A stretch of 64,000 nt of DNA, taken from assembly GCA_028015205.1 (NCBI GenBank), contig CM051512.1, positions 26,505,139-26,569,138 on the forward strand, read 5' to 3'. This document shows, in pieces, positions 10,734-22,487 of the stretch. The position numbers and the translations under genes are program-made. Each line of letters begins with the position of its first letter. Position 1 is the first letter of the stretch. The stretch comes from Mytilisepta virgata. Its lineage: Eukaryota; Mollusca; Bivalvia; Mytilida; Mytilidae. Below the pieces are notes generated by a model that worked only from the letters and a program-made list of their open reading frames with translations, was not told the origin of the DNA and made no database searches.

Positions 10734-12592
10734 CTAAATTGGTTTAAAAAATCTTTCCTATATTGTATTTTATTTTAAAACTAAAAGATAAGTGTAAGAT
10801 ATCAGTGTGATTATATATTTTTTGTATCTAAATTCAAAACTTGCATAAGTTTCATGTACAAGTAGAGTAGTTTTAGTTTTGAAAGTCCATTTTTATAATA
10901 ATATCGCTTTATCGATAGTTCATATAAGAAAGTAAAAAAACAACTGTAAAATACAAGCCACATATGGTATAGAAGTTGGTCTCTTACTACTCAGAAAGGA
11001 AATTAACAGTTAGAATGTTAAAATTATTGCTTTTGCCAAAAAAGGTTATGCTTTAGTCACTCATTTTCGTCTATTTATGTATAGGAGTGAGACAAACATG
11101 GATGTATCACCTTAATTCAAACTTCTCAAATAAAATTCTACACAGGACCCTATAAAATTATCTTTAGATAGTATTATCTGAAACAAACCGCTGAGCGAAG
11201 GTTCTTAGATATCATCAAATAGGCTTTTTACTTGACGTTTGTCATTTAGTGAAGGGTAAACTTCATTAAATTAAAACACAAAATAGGAGTTGAAGCTATA
11301 TGTTTAGCATTGATTAGCAGTTGACCATTAAAAGATACTTATCTTAACAAAGTATGTTTCAAATTTTAACAAGATATATTGAGCACATCGAAGTCTACAC
11401 GATTTTTGATTTACCCAAAAATTGTTAATTTTGTGATTTTTCGTGCACATTTGATTTTTTTACGGACAAGGCGACATAACTCCAGAACAACATCTGACTT
11501 TAATACGGTAACAGTATAGACATGATAGAGGAGCCTAAGGAAATTTCAGTCTAGTGAGTCTTTTTAGCAACTTCAAACTTTGATCACAGATACAAAGAAC
11601 TTGGCAATATTTTGTAACCATTTTTCACCATTTTAGTAAGGATGATTTAAGTTTTTTTAGAATAATTATGAATATTTACCCTGGAAACAATAAGAAAAAT
11701 GTGTTCATGTACTTATTAATAAAGTTTTTTTTTTTTTAAGTAGAAAGGCTACATTAAAAGAATATTGAAGCGACCAAACAGTGGGAAAAGTATGTAAAAT
11801 CAAAATACAAGAGCACGGCAAACTCATGAGACTTAAGTGCTCTTTTTCAGAATGTAATCTATTTGATACATTGATCTTACCTTATAGCCTTTAACATGTT
11901 TAAGCTACTGGTAATTTTGTTTTTGAAGAGAGGTCTGTTCTAAAGGTTTACCGTTGATTCTTTTTAAATGTGATTTCGTTTCCTGAAGCGATGGTTTCTT
12001 TATATTTAAGTCATATAGGAAAGGACTTACTAAATTACTAAAATTTTTCAATTTTAGTGTTTATCTGTGCAAAATGATTCCTTATGCGAGTAATGAAGAG
12101 TTACATTATGAAATACATACATGTATTACCGTTAACGGCTTAAAGTGCCAGTGGGGAAATCAGAATATCAGATAAAGCCTTAGAAATGGAGAAAGTAAAA
12201 TTATATTAATATGGATATTCAGGTTATTACGAATATAAATGTAATAAAACACACTTTCAATAGTAACGGATTATATAGGATTCGCTATTTATTAAAATTT
12301 TGTGTACAAATATGTCTTCGCGTGTCTCTACCTTTGTGTATTGTTGGTTCTCTAGGAGAAATTGGCACCTTTATTTTGGAGGGATTAGTGTATCTATTGC
12401 AAATATTGAACTTTTTTCCAGCACCACAGAGAAATTTATGAAAAATCATGACTTTTGGAGACAGAGAATAATTTCCTTTTTATCTATTTGTATAATGTAA
12501 TAGAACTGAGATAATGTCAAAGGAACAGATTTTCCCTTTGATGTAGTCGCAACTGATGTATTTAATATAGGATGTTACTTTCATAGACAGTC
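10734..12592. other. Intergenic spacer between divergent genes A and B
   Basis: No coding exon recognised. 11370-11640 is moderately unusual sequence (TTACGGACAAGGCGACATAA) but has no other copy in the window that I saw. The short frame at 12211-12441 has no features. Gene B has a weak TTTAATATAGG near 12560 but no CACGTG nearby. Confidence 0.5.
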
Positions 12593-15203
12593 ATGTCCAT
12601 GAATGCAATTGAAGTTCTCAAAGACATTGTGAAAATAATTCTTCCAGCGTTGTGTATTTTTTTTTACGCATTGGCCATAACATTGTTGGCTGTGTCTTTG
12701 AATCCTGACATTAAATGGAACGAATATTACGAAGAAGCATATCCTGGCTTCGGCTTTGGAGAATATGCTTACTATTTCAATACCCTGTGGTCCAGTCTAG
12801 ATGCAGTATCTTTTGAAACTGCCAAAAACTCCGGTCACTACGTCCCTATTCTAGATGTGGATAAGGATACCCTATTACATGACGGTAAGAAACTTTAACT
12901 AACTCCGACATGGAAATTAAAAATACCAAATGTATATGATATCAAGACATTAACACATTTGACTTGGAGCACTAAATAAACTCATCAAGGCAATACAGTA
13001 ATAGTGTTTTCGTGGTTCTAGATGCCTTGCAAGAATATCCAAACCATTACTTAACCATGAGGAGTAGAAAAATTAAATCTGCTGAAATGTTTGAAAGCGG
13101 CTCCTCCGAGTTTGAAAATCAGGTGAATAAATCAAAACCAGCTTATAGTTAAAGCTTATTTATTTACAGTGGATTCGGAAACAAGCTCCATCAACTTACG
13201 CTAACCACCTTTCCCTTGGAAGGTGCCAGAGCGGTCTTTTTAGTGGCATTTTAGCCTATCCTTTTTCTACATCCACAGAAGAAACTTTAACGTGCTAAGG
13301 GTGTTGATCTCCTTTAACACGGGACAGTCATTTGTGGTTCCCAAAATCATCCTCGCAAATGGTGTCGATAGGGTGTCGCAAATTTTATCCATTAAATTTT
13401 CATCCCGAATGGAAATCGAAGCAGGTACCTTTGGTTTCGTAGTTCGTGTTCTAACCACTGCTCCATGGTGCCCTTAAAACCAGCCTAATGTACAATACGG
13501 AGAAGTTCTTTTCATTTTGTATACATTTAAAAACAAAAATTTCCAGAAATGAACATTTTTAAAATAACAATGTAATTTTTTTTCAGAAACCTGGAAAGAG
13601 GATGTCCGTGAATACTTATATAAAGCCTTGGTGTTGATTTCCTGTGCGCTATTTTTTCTCGTTACTGCTGTATTAGTGCACTACCTAACTGCTCAGAAAT
13701 TATTTACCACTTGCTCATATCTACTTGCTTCAGTTACCAGTATGGCAGGAGGTATTTGGCATTTTATTTTCATTTCACACGTTTTCTTTCTCTTGGATTT
13801 CTGTTACCATATCGATATGCATGACACTTTCTCAACTGTTTCTCCTATGTCCGAAACTGTGTCTATTATTCATGGACCAAAGTGTTTTTGCAGAGTGTTC
13901 GCAATTGCTTGAAGTAGTTTTTAAACACCAAGATATTGTAATTGGTTATAACAATAATTATACGACAGTTAAACGTGTTTCTTCTAGTTAAACCGATTGT
14001 GCTATCAAACATTAATGAAAAAGCTTTTACATTTACTGTCGAAACGTGCACAAACAGTGCATCAATATACATCATAGAAAATAATATATAGAGAAGAACA
14101 CATTATGATTCGATTTATACTAGTAACAAGTTAATTGCAAGGTTAAAAGGAAATGATTTTTTTTCTCTAATTGTTAGCTTAGCTGGCGCTCATTTGGCGT
14201 CCGTCGTCTGTGATTTTTTCAAAGATTGATCTAGAGAACCACTGAATAGAATTTAATTAAACTTGGCAGAAATGTATCTGATTACACTTTTTAAATGTAA
14301 ATTTTGTGCCGATTGGTCTGTAATCATGGCTAACTACCTCACTAAAAGGGCGACTGATCCGAATGAATCTTCAGATATGCTCCTCTAAAAGTCCTTAACA
14401 TGAGTTATTACTTTGGTCATTTTTTTAGAAATCCAAGATGGCCGCCATCATCGAACCGTATGAAAATGTATTAAACACAAAGAGCGTCTTTTCCAAAACT
14501 GCATTGTCCCGTTAGATTGAACCTTCATTAACAATGATGAATCAGATTTTATTTGAAAGTATGATGAAAGTGCTGTTACATTAAAAATGACCGTAAATCC
14601 ACGAAGAATACACGTAAGATGACATAAGTTACATTGAGTTAGGTGTTTCTCTTGTATAATTTTCTGTTGATACCAATAGACACGAAATACCCATTACAAT
14701 CAAGGGTAGTGAGCTATACAGGATCTTTACGTCATGTAGCTTTTTCATATTTTTAAGGAATTTGCATTAAGGTTGCAACAAGCACTTACAAGGACAGAAT
14801 ACCAAATGCAGTGTATAAGGTTGCTAAATTGCCAATAGACAAGTCAATTGGTGGATACTACTTCCCAGATAAAGAACAAATGAAAGGCGGATACAAATTT
14901 GCTGAATGTAGTGCAGTCTTCGTGTTTGTGTCTTGTGTGCTGATACTTATAAACATTGGGCTTTACATTAGATTCGTAGAAGGCAAATGGATATGCGAAA
15001 TAGAGTCGAAAGAAACAACCGTTGACGTACCAAATGATTCAACATCAGTTCCTCGAAAAAGAAATTGGAAATTAAGCATTTGGGAAAGTGTGTCAAAGTT
15101 ACTGGGAAATAGGAAGAGTTCCCCTAAAACAGAAACAAAGATATCAGACACACCGCAGAAAATTACACAGCACGTGCAGATTACCGTTGAAGAAATATAC
15201 TGA
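12593..15203 (+). CDS. Gene B: claudin-like 4-TM family protein, three exons
   Basis: The exons are 12593-12884, 13587-13751 and 14812-15203 (292, 165 and 392 nt, 282 aa). Both introns are phase 1. The exon 3 acceptor (aaatgcag before 14812) has a weak pyrimidine tract but is the only nearby AG that keeps the frame. TM1 is at residues ~12-35. The outer loop holds NPDIKWNEYYEEAYP and YYFNTLWSSLDA. Exon 2 starts ETWKEDVREYLYKA and gives TM2 (~110-131) and TM3 (~135-153). Exon 3 has YYFPDKEQMKGGYKF leading into TM4 (~178-203), then an ~80-residue charged tail rich in Ser, Thr and Lys, probably cytoplasmic. The start could also be the third codon (ATG at 12599), which aligns better with paralogues. 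A poly(A) signal candidate is AATAAA at 15592. Exon 2 is duplicated at 329-494. Function unknown; claudin/PMP22-type topology is inferred. Confidence 0.85.
13140..14600. repeat. Right copy of the segmental duplication
   Basis: It matches 1-1500 and includes gene B exon 2 and parts of introns 1 and 2. Homology ends about 210 bp before exon 3. This copy keeps the open frame and is therefore likely the functional one. Confidence 0.85.
13145..13490 (-). mobile_element. tRNA-derived SINE, family 2, in gene B intron 1
   Basis: Read on the minus strand, the head has an A-box-like GTGGTTAGAACACG and a B-box-like TTCGATTTCC, followed by a body ending in TGTAAATAAATAAGC. The same SINE is in the left duplication copy (1-225) and at 35117-35768, where another SINE interrupts it. 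Its presence in both duplication copies shows that it inserted before the duplication. Confidence 0.65.
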
Positions 15204-18200
15204 AATAAGAAATTATTATTTATTATTTATGATATACCTTTTTTGACTTAAACGTATTTAATTCTTTATAAAAATTTATACAATATATGTCACATATTTA
15301 TAAATATATATATATATAAAGGGTTTTATAAAGTTTCAACTGCTTAAGATAAATTGGCTTAGGTTCGTCTGAATCTACACCTTACCATGTTTTTGGTTAT
15401 TGCATTTATTTTATAATATTTCATGCATGTTTTTATTTATTTTTTTTTCATTTTGTTCAATTACTATAATGTATTATATTAATATCACTGTGGAGCTTTT
15501 TGTGTGCTTTTTGTGTGCCATTAGAGTATTTTCTCCTTAGTTGTTTGAAAGTAAACCAATTTAGTAGATCTCACAATGCCCACTTGTGAAGAATAAAAGT
15601 CTTACTATGCCTCATTCTCTTAAAAAAACATGTTAAATATTTTGTCTTAATGTCCCATGTTAATATATCATGTAAATTTGTAATTATTATTTTTTTATAC
15701 TTGATAATTGGAATAAAAATAATTATTAAAGGGGGTACCCAACACTTTGACTAAAATAGATTTGGCTTGTTTAATTTTCATAAAATTTTGATGAAATATT
15801 AACTTTGACAGGTTGACAAAAATATAAAAATTTCAAGAAATTTGAACCACACAATTTACGGAAATAATTTCATTGGATATATAGCAGTTTGACAAAAACT
15901 AATTTTGATCATTGAGAAGCTTGATTTCTCTTTACTAATAATATGTGATTAAAACGTTCGGCTGATTTTTAAAGAGTTAATTCCCTTAGGTGTTCTGTAC
16001 CCCCTTAAGATGTATGTTCAAGCTGAAAAGTATTCAGCTTATAAGTGGATTTTCTTCAATTTTTTTTACTTCAAACTGAACATCCAAGCTGCATTATATT
16101 ACAAAGGTGAACGTATCAACTGCTATTACACGTAAACAACTTTCCATCAAACAAAAAACATCAGCTAGACTTAAATAACGACCACACAACCGACCAACCA
16201 ATGAGGCCAAAGAAAATGATATGCAAATTGTAAATATGATATTCAGTACACATACTGTATCTATCGACATCAAACACTAATGAAGAAATCATTTACATCC
16301 TGATACAGGCTAGGAACGAAAAGAAAAACAAGAGATGGGTACATACCAGAAGTAAGATTACACCAAAACATCAAGACAAGACAATACCCCGGGAGTACCG
16401 TGAGAAAATGAGGCGAACAAGTTTCATTGTTTTCCTTAACAAATGTAAGCAATTTTTATGTAGGCAATAAGGCTCATCGCCATTGAAACGCCACATATAA
16501 CCTTAATTTACAGTCGAACGTTGGTAAAATTTGATATTTTTTTACCATTTTTTACAAAACAAATTGGAATGTTGCTATGGTGACTGTTTCTATGGTCAAT
16601 TTCCATTTATTTTTTTTTGTGTTTGAAGCGGTGCCTGTGTTTTGCCACATCTGAATATACATACATCTATTTGAATATTATTAACTCTGAAACTTTCCCA
16701 TGATCAAGAAATCAGTTAGTCCTTTTAATATGAAAAATTTCACATCTGTTTATGGAGTCTAACTTTTGCTTTACCAAATAATCCGAAATTTACGTACAAT
16801 TGATGACGATACGCAGATCCAGTTCGAATCTTGGTATCATGTTTCTCCTCGATCAAAAGTTATGCCCATTTATTAATCGACAATTGTGAACCTTGTGCTT
16901 TCCGCAGTCTAACTTGAGTTTGCCTCGGCCGTATGTTTTAAAACTTATTTTCGCGAGATTTTTGTGTAAAAAGTTTCGCTTTACATTATACCATCTCTTA
17001 CACTTATAATAGAAGGTTTGAGCCTTTGGTTTATTTTAAAAGAAAGGCCATACCAGATTGAACGTAAATTTTAAGAAGAAATTTTTTGCCGCTTCATTTT
17101 GCAAAAATGCAAAAAATTCGACCCAAATTTTTCAATTTTTAATAAATTAAAAATAAAAATTGTTCGCCCGCTCCTAAAATTGTGTAAACATTGGGATTTT
17201 TTCCATTTTTTGCAATAATTTATTTTAAAAATTATCGTATTTCCCTATGGCTATATCGACCTGCTGAGGCCTTCAGAATTTCCCGTATTTCGGCACAGTG
17301 ACGTCGTAAAGAGTTGACCCGACCCTAATATGAGCTGACCCGAATATATCAGCGACGTCATAATGTTTGACCCAACGTTGACCCGAATATATCAGGAAAA
17401 CATCCGATTATAGGCGGATGGCCATTGAAAAGTAAGAAATTCCATTAAGATTGCTAGTTAACAATACGATAAATTTATCATCAAGTTTTCTTCAAACAAA
17501 TACGCTCACTCGCCGAAAAAGCTTCACATTGTGTCTCGCGGCTGATATTTTACGATATACGTTTGCAGAAAACCTGATAATATGTACATGTATGCCGCAC
17601 GTAAATTTGATCTGCGCTCGAAAAAAACAAGTCCTCAAGAAAAAAATTAAAATTAGAATTTCGCCCGCTCGCACCTATTTTTCTCATCCAAAAATCCAAA
17701 GAACGAAAAATTAATTTGGTGTGGCATAATTACAGCGACGATATGTTGAAGAACAGCAATAAAAACAATGTTGTCGTACAATCTGTCTAGGATTAAATGG
17801 GTAAGATTAACGTGTACATTCACCTCGATATCTTCCTTGCCTTACGATATGCCTATCATTTCCTCTTCTGCAGTGTACGATCGGTAACCTGCTTTCCCGT
17901 GTTTGAGGTGACTGATCAAGATGTTTATTTTACCTTTCAGATTTTGACTTGTCACAACTTACTTTGACGTTATGCAATAGTTTTGTTGAAGCGTTAAGTG
18001 TTCAACATCCTTGTCCCTACAATATGGGTAGCGTATTATAAATCTTAATGGTCATCGGTAATCTCTCCGTTTTGATTCTACCCTTCCGCCGTTTTGATTC
18101 TACCCTTCCGGAAAACTTGAGTTCTCTCCGAGGTGTTACAATGTATTACTAAGGTGATATTTATAAATTTTATGATGATTTATTGTTTCAATGACTAACA

Positions 18201-18300
18201 TTTGGTGCTATTATTACATCCGTATGCAGGACGAGAGCGTGATGTTATATGAATATACATCTTATTTTTAACTTTCAAGTGCTACGTTACAAGGTAAAAA
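15204..18300. other. Intergenic, no gene recognised
   Basis: Beyond the gene B 3' flank I see AT-rich sequence with chance frames. The word TGACCCGAATATATCAG occurs twice at about 17335-17397, next to two GACGTCA-like words. The frame at 17451-17714 has no domain or codon pattern that I trust. Confidence 0.55.
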
Positions 18301-18319
18301 TCTGCCAACAATCTACATG

Positions 18320-18490
18320 TAGACACGCTTTTTTATCCAACATATTATTCTGAATCCGATCAAAACAGTTTTTGCTCTCACCCCTAAATGTGTTCTACTT
18401 AGCGGAGAAGCAGCAAATGCCAGTTTTGAATTCGTTAATTTGACAGTCGATGGTCGGACCTAGACCTTCCCAAACTGAAGGCGGGGTAAT
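18320..18490 (-). mobile_element. Diverged, truncated copy of tRNA-derived SINE family 1
   Basis: It shares the sequence ATTCTGAATCCGA, TTTTTGCTCTCACCCCTAAATG, GCGGAGAAGCAGCAAATGCC with the better copies at 26045-26388 and 45723-46056. The head is strongly mutated. Confidence 0.6.
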
Positions 18491-20250
18491 CATTGCGACT
18501 AATTTACCTGATCGCTTGTTCGAATACAACTCATGATGAGGCGTGTCCAACTCTTATCTTAGCTGAAAAGGATTGTGGGTATTTCTTGCAGAATGTCGAG
18601 GGATTTTCTCCAGGAACTCCAACTTTCTTCACCAAAATAAAAATTGCACTTGAAGCAAACACAGAAATAAATTTTTGTGTTTGAAAATTGTTTGGTCTTG
18701 AAAATACGATTAAAATGCCTCTTAATGAAACTTTTAATTTACTGTATAATGTATTTTGTAATTTTCAGTTACACAATCAAACCCCAGGAACCATTTTTAT
18801 CTATAATGGCTGTTAACAAAAATAACTTTCCTTCATTTATTAAACTTGAGAAATTCAATTTCATTAATATTTTTTTCTTCCTTGTTGAAGTCTTAATTTT
18901 ATTGAATCCAAAATATTGTATTAAAATTTATTGAAATTTAAAATTAATACATTTTGACAAGTTTACAATGAAAAACAGTACATATTTTTGTTACAATATA
19001 TTTTCAAACGTATTGTTCAAAACTAGTTCAATATCCGCGTGCTTAATTAAGCAGACGTCCTATCGAGTTACGTTCCCGCCATTGTCCCTCGGACTTATCT
19101 GTACGACATTAAGAATAACGGTTTTTCAATAAATAAAAATACATAATCAGATCAGAGTATCATTTTTAAAATGCCAATCATTGAAATACAACGAAATCTA
19201 AACAAAAGGATTTGTCACTGTTTAGTTTGACAGGGGTATATTGTACCCGGATTAGATTTATTTAATAAACTTTAAACCGTGGTACAATGTTTTCGTCTTA
19301 AATGTTAATGTATTAAATGTGTATTGGGGTTGTGTTATAATATTATATTTACGAGGGCTTTAATAAACAACATTTTTGAAAGGTAAGATAAGAAAATTAA
19401 TGAAATTCAATTTTTTATTTATGTTTTTCTTTTCTTTTTGGGAAATAAAATGGCATGATTATTTATGTACGAATTAGGCATACTTTGTAATATTTATAGG
19501 AAAGTTTGAGGAAGTTCTTTTTTAAAGAACAAACTTGGAATTATGTATAATTTGTCATATTTATTCAAATTTTGAGTAATATCTCTTTTTAGACAAAAAT
19601 ACAAGCATATGTTTTAAAAATGTTTTGTATGTGCTTTGAGAGTTTTCTTTACCATATATGATTAACCTGTAGCAGAAAATCAAAAAGAAGCTTGATAAGA
19701 TAAAACTTACATTCTACCATTCGAAATATTTGAAAAAAAAGACATCATATGTGCCTGAGTATTTTTTGCAGGTTTGTCTTAAGAAAACCGAACTGTTATA
19801 TAAAATCGATAAATACATGCATATATGTATAAGAGGCAGGTTCGGGTACTCATAAAATCGGGTTAATCCCACAATTGTTACGTGTCTTTACATGCAGTGA
19901 CAGATTATACTGGCTCTCTGTTGCTTTTATGTTTGCATTTTGAGCTATTTTTTTTATTGTTTTTGTCTGTTGAATGGCGTCAGTTGATTGGCTTGTTATT
20001 ATTAACCTTTCCTATGTATCCGTTATATGCATATACGAGATGGATTTTTGTATTTTCAAAGTCTACAGGCTAGAATAATAAGTAAATTTATGTTGGTTAT
20101 TATAATTAAACTGGTTGTGACGTTCCAGAAAACCACCATATCTGTAGTACAAAATGTTTGTATATACCTCAAATATAATTTTGAACATGCTCAATTAGGG
20201 ATGTCAAACCTGTCCGGCAATAGATTGAAATATTTTATTCAAATATGCAA
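18491..20250. other. Intergenic, no gene recognised
   Basis: AT-rich. Short frames at 18493-18934 and 19882-20284 show no conserved motif. The stretch from about 19890 (GACAGATTATACTGGCTCTC, then GGCTTGTTATTATTAACCTTTCC) loosely resembles 30190-30270 and is probably repeat-derived. Confidence 0.5.
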
Positions 20251-20253
20251 TGA

Positions 20254-20614
20254 GGGACGAGATCAAAAGTTCAATGTAGGATAAAAAAAAATGAATTCAC
20301 ATAGTTTTTTCACTGCCCCCCCCCCCCCCCCCCTCTTAACTTAATTTGGGAAAAATTGATTGACCAATAAGGGCATATGCTTTGAGAGTATACTTTTTGT
20401 ATCATGGGTCCTGTTTTTTCTCAACAATATATGTATGATGGCTTTTATTTGCTGTAAAGTCCAAACATATGTTAGGGCCAAACCTGAGTCCGTATTTTTC
20501 AATCCGAAAATCGTTGTCGGATAACAAAACTTGCAGCGATTTTTACCCCAGCACCCCCACCCCAAAACTATTTGAATTAAGTTGTTTATCCTACATTGAA
20601 CTTTTGATCTCGCC
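20254..20614. mobile_element. 361-bp element with ~30-bp terminal inverted repeats
   Basis: The ends are GACGAGATCAAAAGTTCAATG...GATAAA and its inverse complement (20254-20285 against 20585-20614). It contains an 18-C homopolymer at 20316-20333. There is no coding content, so it is probably a MITE. I saw no clear target duplication. Confidence 0.6.
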
Positions 20615-20639
20615 CCTAATAGGATGCACATAGGCACAA

Positions 20640-22487
20640 AATCGGAAAAATACGGCCTGAATACCGTTTATACCAGTATCTGAAATATTTAACTGTAGCA
20701 TTACACTAAATTTGAAAAGTATACATGAATTATGCAAAGCAAATTATAAAATCATTATCCAGACCTTCATGAAAAAACGGTGGTAAACTTTTTTCAAAAA
20801 TATAATTTGATTATCAAATATATTGTTGCAAAATTAACATAATTAGTGACCCTTCTCTCATTTATTAACCGATTTGAATTGCACTAAAGAAATTAATGGG
20901 ATAAATTAGACTTCAATCCCATTAATATACTGTTATCCCGATTAGATAGAATTAAATTTCAAAATGGGGACAATTAACAATTAATAGGCTGGGTGATTTC
21001 CAATTCATTTCCTTGGTACAGTTCAACCCCCGTATCAAATCACCTTTTCATTCGTTAATCTAAACTTGAACTGACGAAATACTTTATAATGTGTAGATTT
21101 AATAATAAAATGCATGTTTAAATTCATTAAATTTTAAAGAGAACCATGGATCTTTGTTAATATAATTATGAGACACCCATTACTTAACATACAAGACTAT
21201 TGTATTAGAAACCCTTTGAACAAAAGTAAGATCATTGAATCATACTTCTTATACGAACTTCGTACCTAAATCCTACAACCTTTAATTTTAGTTATTTTTT
21301 TGGGGGGGGGGGATTTTTTTGGTTGTTTAGTTGGGGTTTTACGTCGTTTTCAGAACATGTGGCTATTTCTCGTCGGCCAGTGTTTATTGGTGGAGGAAGC
21401 CTGAGTACACGGAGAGAATCACCAAAATCCTTGTCAATTTAGATCTGAGTCGAACACACCCAGCCACAGGTGAGATTCGAACTCACGATCTTAGAGTTGA
21501 TCATTAGTATTTTTGAATTTTATAAATAATGTATAAACACTGAAAAAATGAATATAATTCCGCATTTTTTGTTATTGTTTTAGCTTAAAACATTTTAAAC
21601 CTAAAAGATGATTCGTAAATTTTAACTTAATATGAGTTCTTGAGCTTGTGCATTAAAACTTTTATAAATTAAATATCAATAGAAATACAGCAGCTAATTA
21701 CAAGCAGCTATAAAATTTTAATCTTTTAGGAAATTCTGCAAATATTAAATATGGTATTAGATAGTGAAAAATTACATGAATTTTTCATCACTGGCGTCTC
21801 ATTTTATTACTCACTATAGGGCGCAAATAAGGGAAAACGCATATTTAATATACTAGAGCAAATACCGATGTTTTCGATATAATTTTGTCTTCTACTACAG
21901 AATATTGAGGGAAATGGGTGCAGTTACTACATTTTTTTTCTAAACAAAGCATAAATTATATTCACAATTGTAACTCCAAGTCTGTTTGAAGATTCGTAAT
22001 AAAACCGACCCTTTGATAAAAAAGAACTTGTATGAAAGGTTTATTATAGTTTTAGAAACTTTGGACCCGATGATGCAGTTACACGATAACGACCAACATC
22101 ACGCAAGTATATAGTTCATACTTAATTAACTGGTTTTGAAATGAGGTCAAAATACCAATATAATAAATAAACGCATTGTTTTTAGTCTATCTTTTATGTC
22201 TGACTGCAATTTTAAATTTTCATCTTTCGGATGTCGTTACCGTGTGGTTGAGAAAAGAATTATTCATTTTATTTAAGGTGACAGCTACTTCAACGTGCAC
22301 TTTATTTATTTCAGATTAACTAGTTAAAAAAGGTTTAGTCAATGGATATCCTTTCGTACGATTATGGATGAAGAAAACGTTTTTGCATGTTAGTTGACGC
22401 ATGGAATGTAACTTATAACCGAGAAAAATGTAAAACTATTTACCGAAGAGCCTTTTCGCATTTCCGAAACATACAAAGAAACGGATC
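20640..22487. other. Upstream region of the GPCR gene
   Basis: Apart from the SINE at 21319-21500 no element or exon is recognised. No promoter motif is clear enough to call. Confidence 0.45.
21319..21500 (-). mobile_element. tRNA-derived SINE, family 3, partial copy
   Basis: On the minus strand it has a B-box-like GAGTTCGAATCTC near the head and the tail GTAAAACCCCAACTAAACAACC. It matches the fuller copy at 55067-55300. An 11-G run lies just outside it (21302-21312). Confidence 0.65.

Noticed and set aside
13628..13991. Two plus-strand frames of 88-94 codons reading through 13752
   Set aside because: They continue past the exon 2 donor into intron 2 of gene B; only 13587-13751 is exon.
14798..14811. 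Earlier AG acceptor (gacag) for gene B exon 3
   Set aside because: It would throw exon 3 out of frame; only the AG at 14810-14811 keeps the phase-1 junction.
17451..17714. 87-codon frame beginning MLVNNTINLSS
   Set aside because: Low-complexity basic composition, no family resemblance, and a competing minus-strand frame in the same place.
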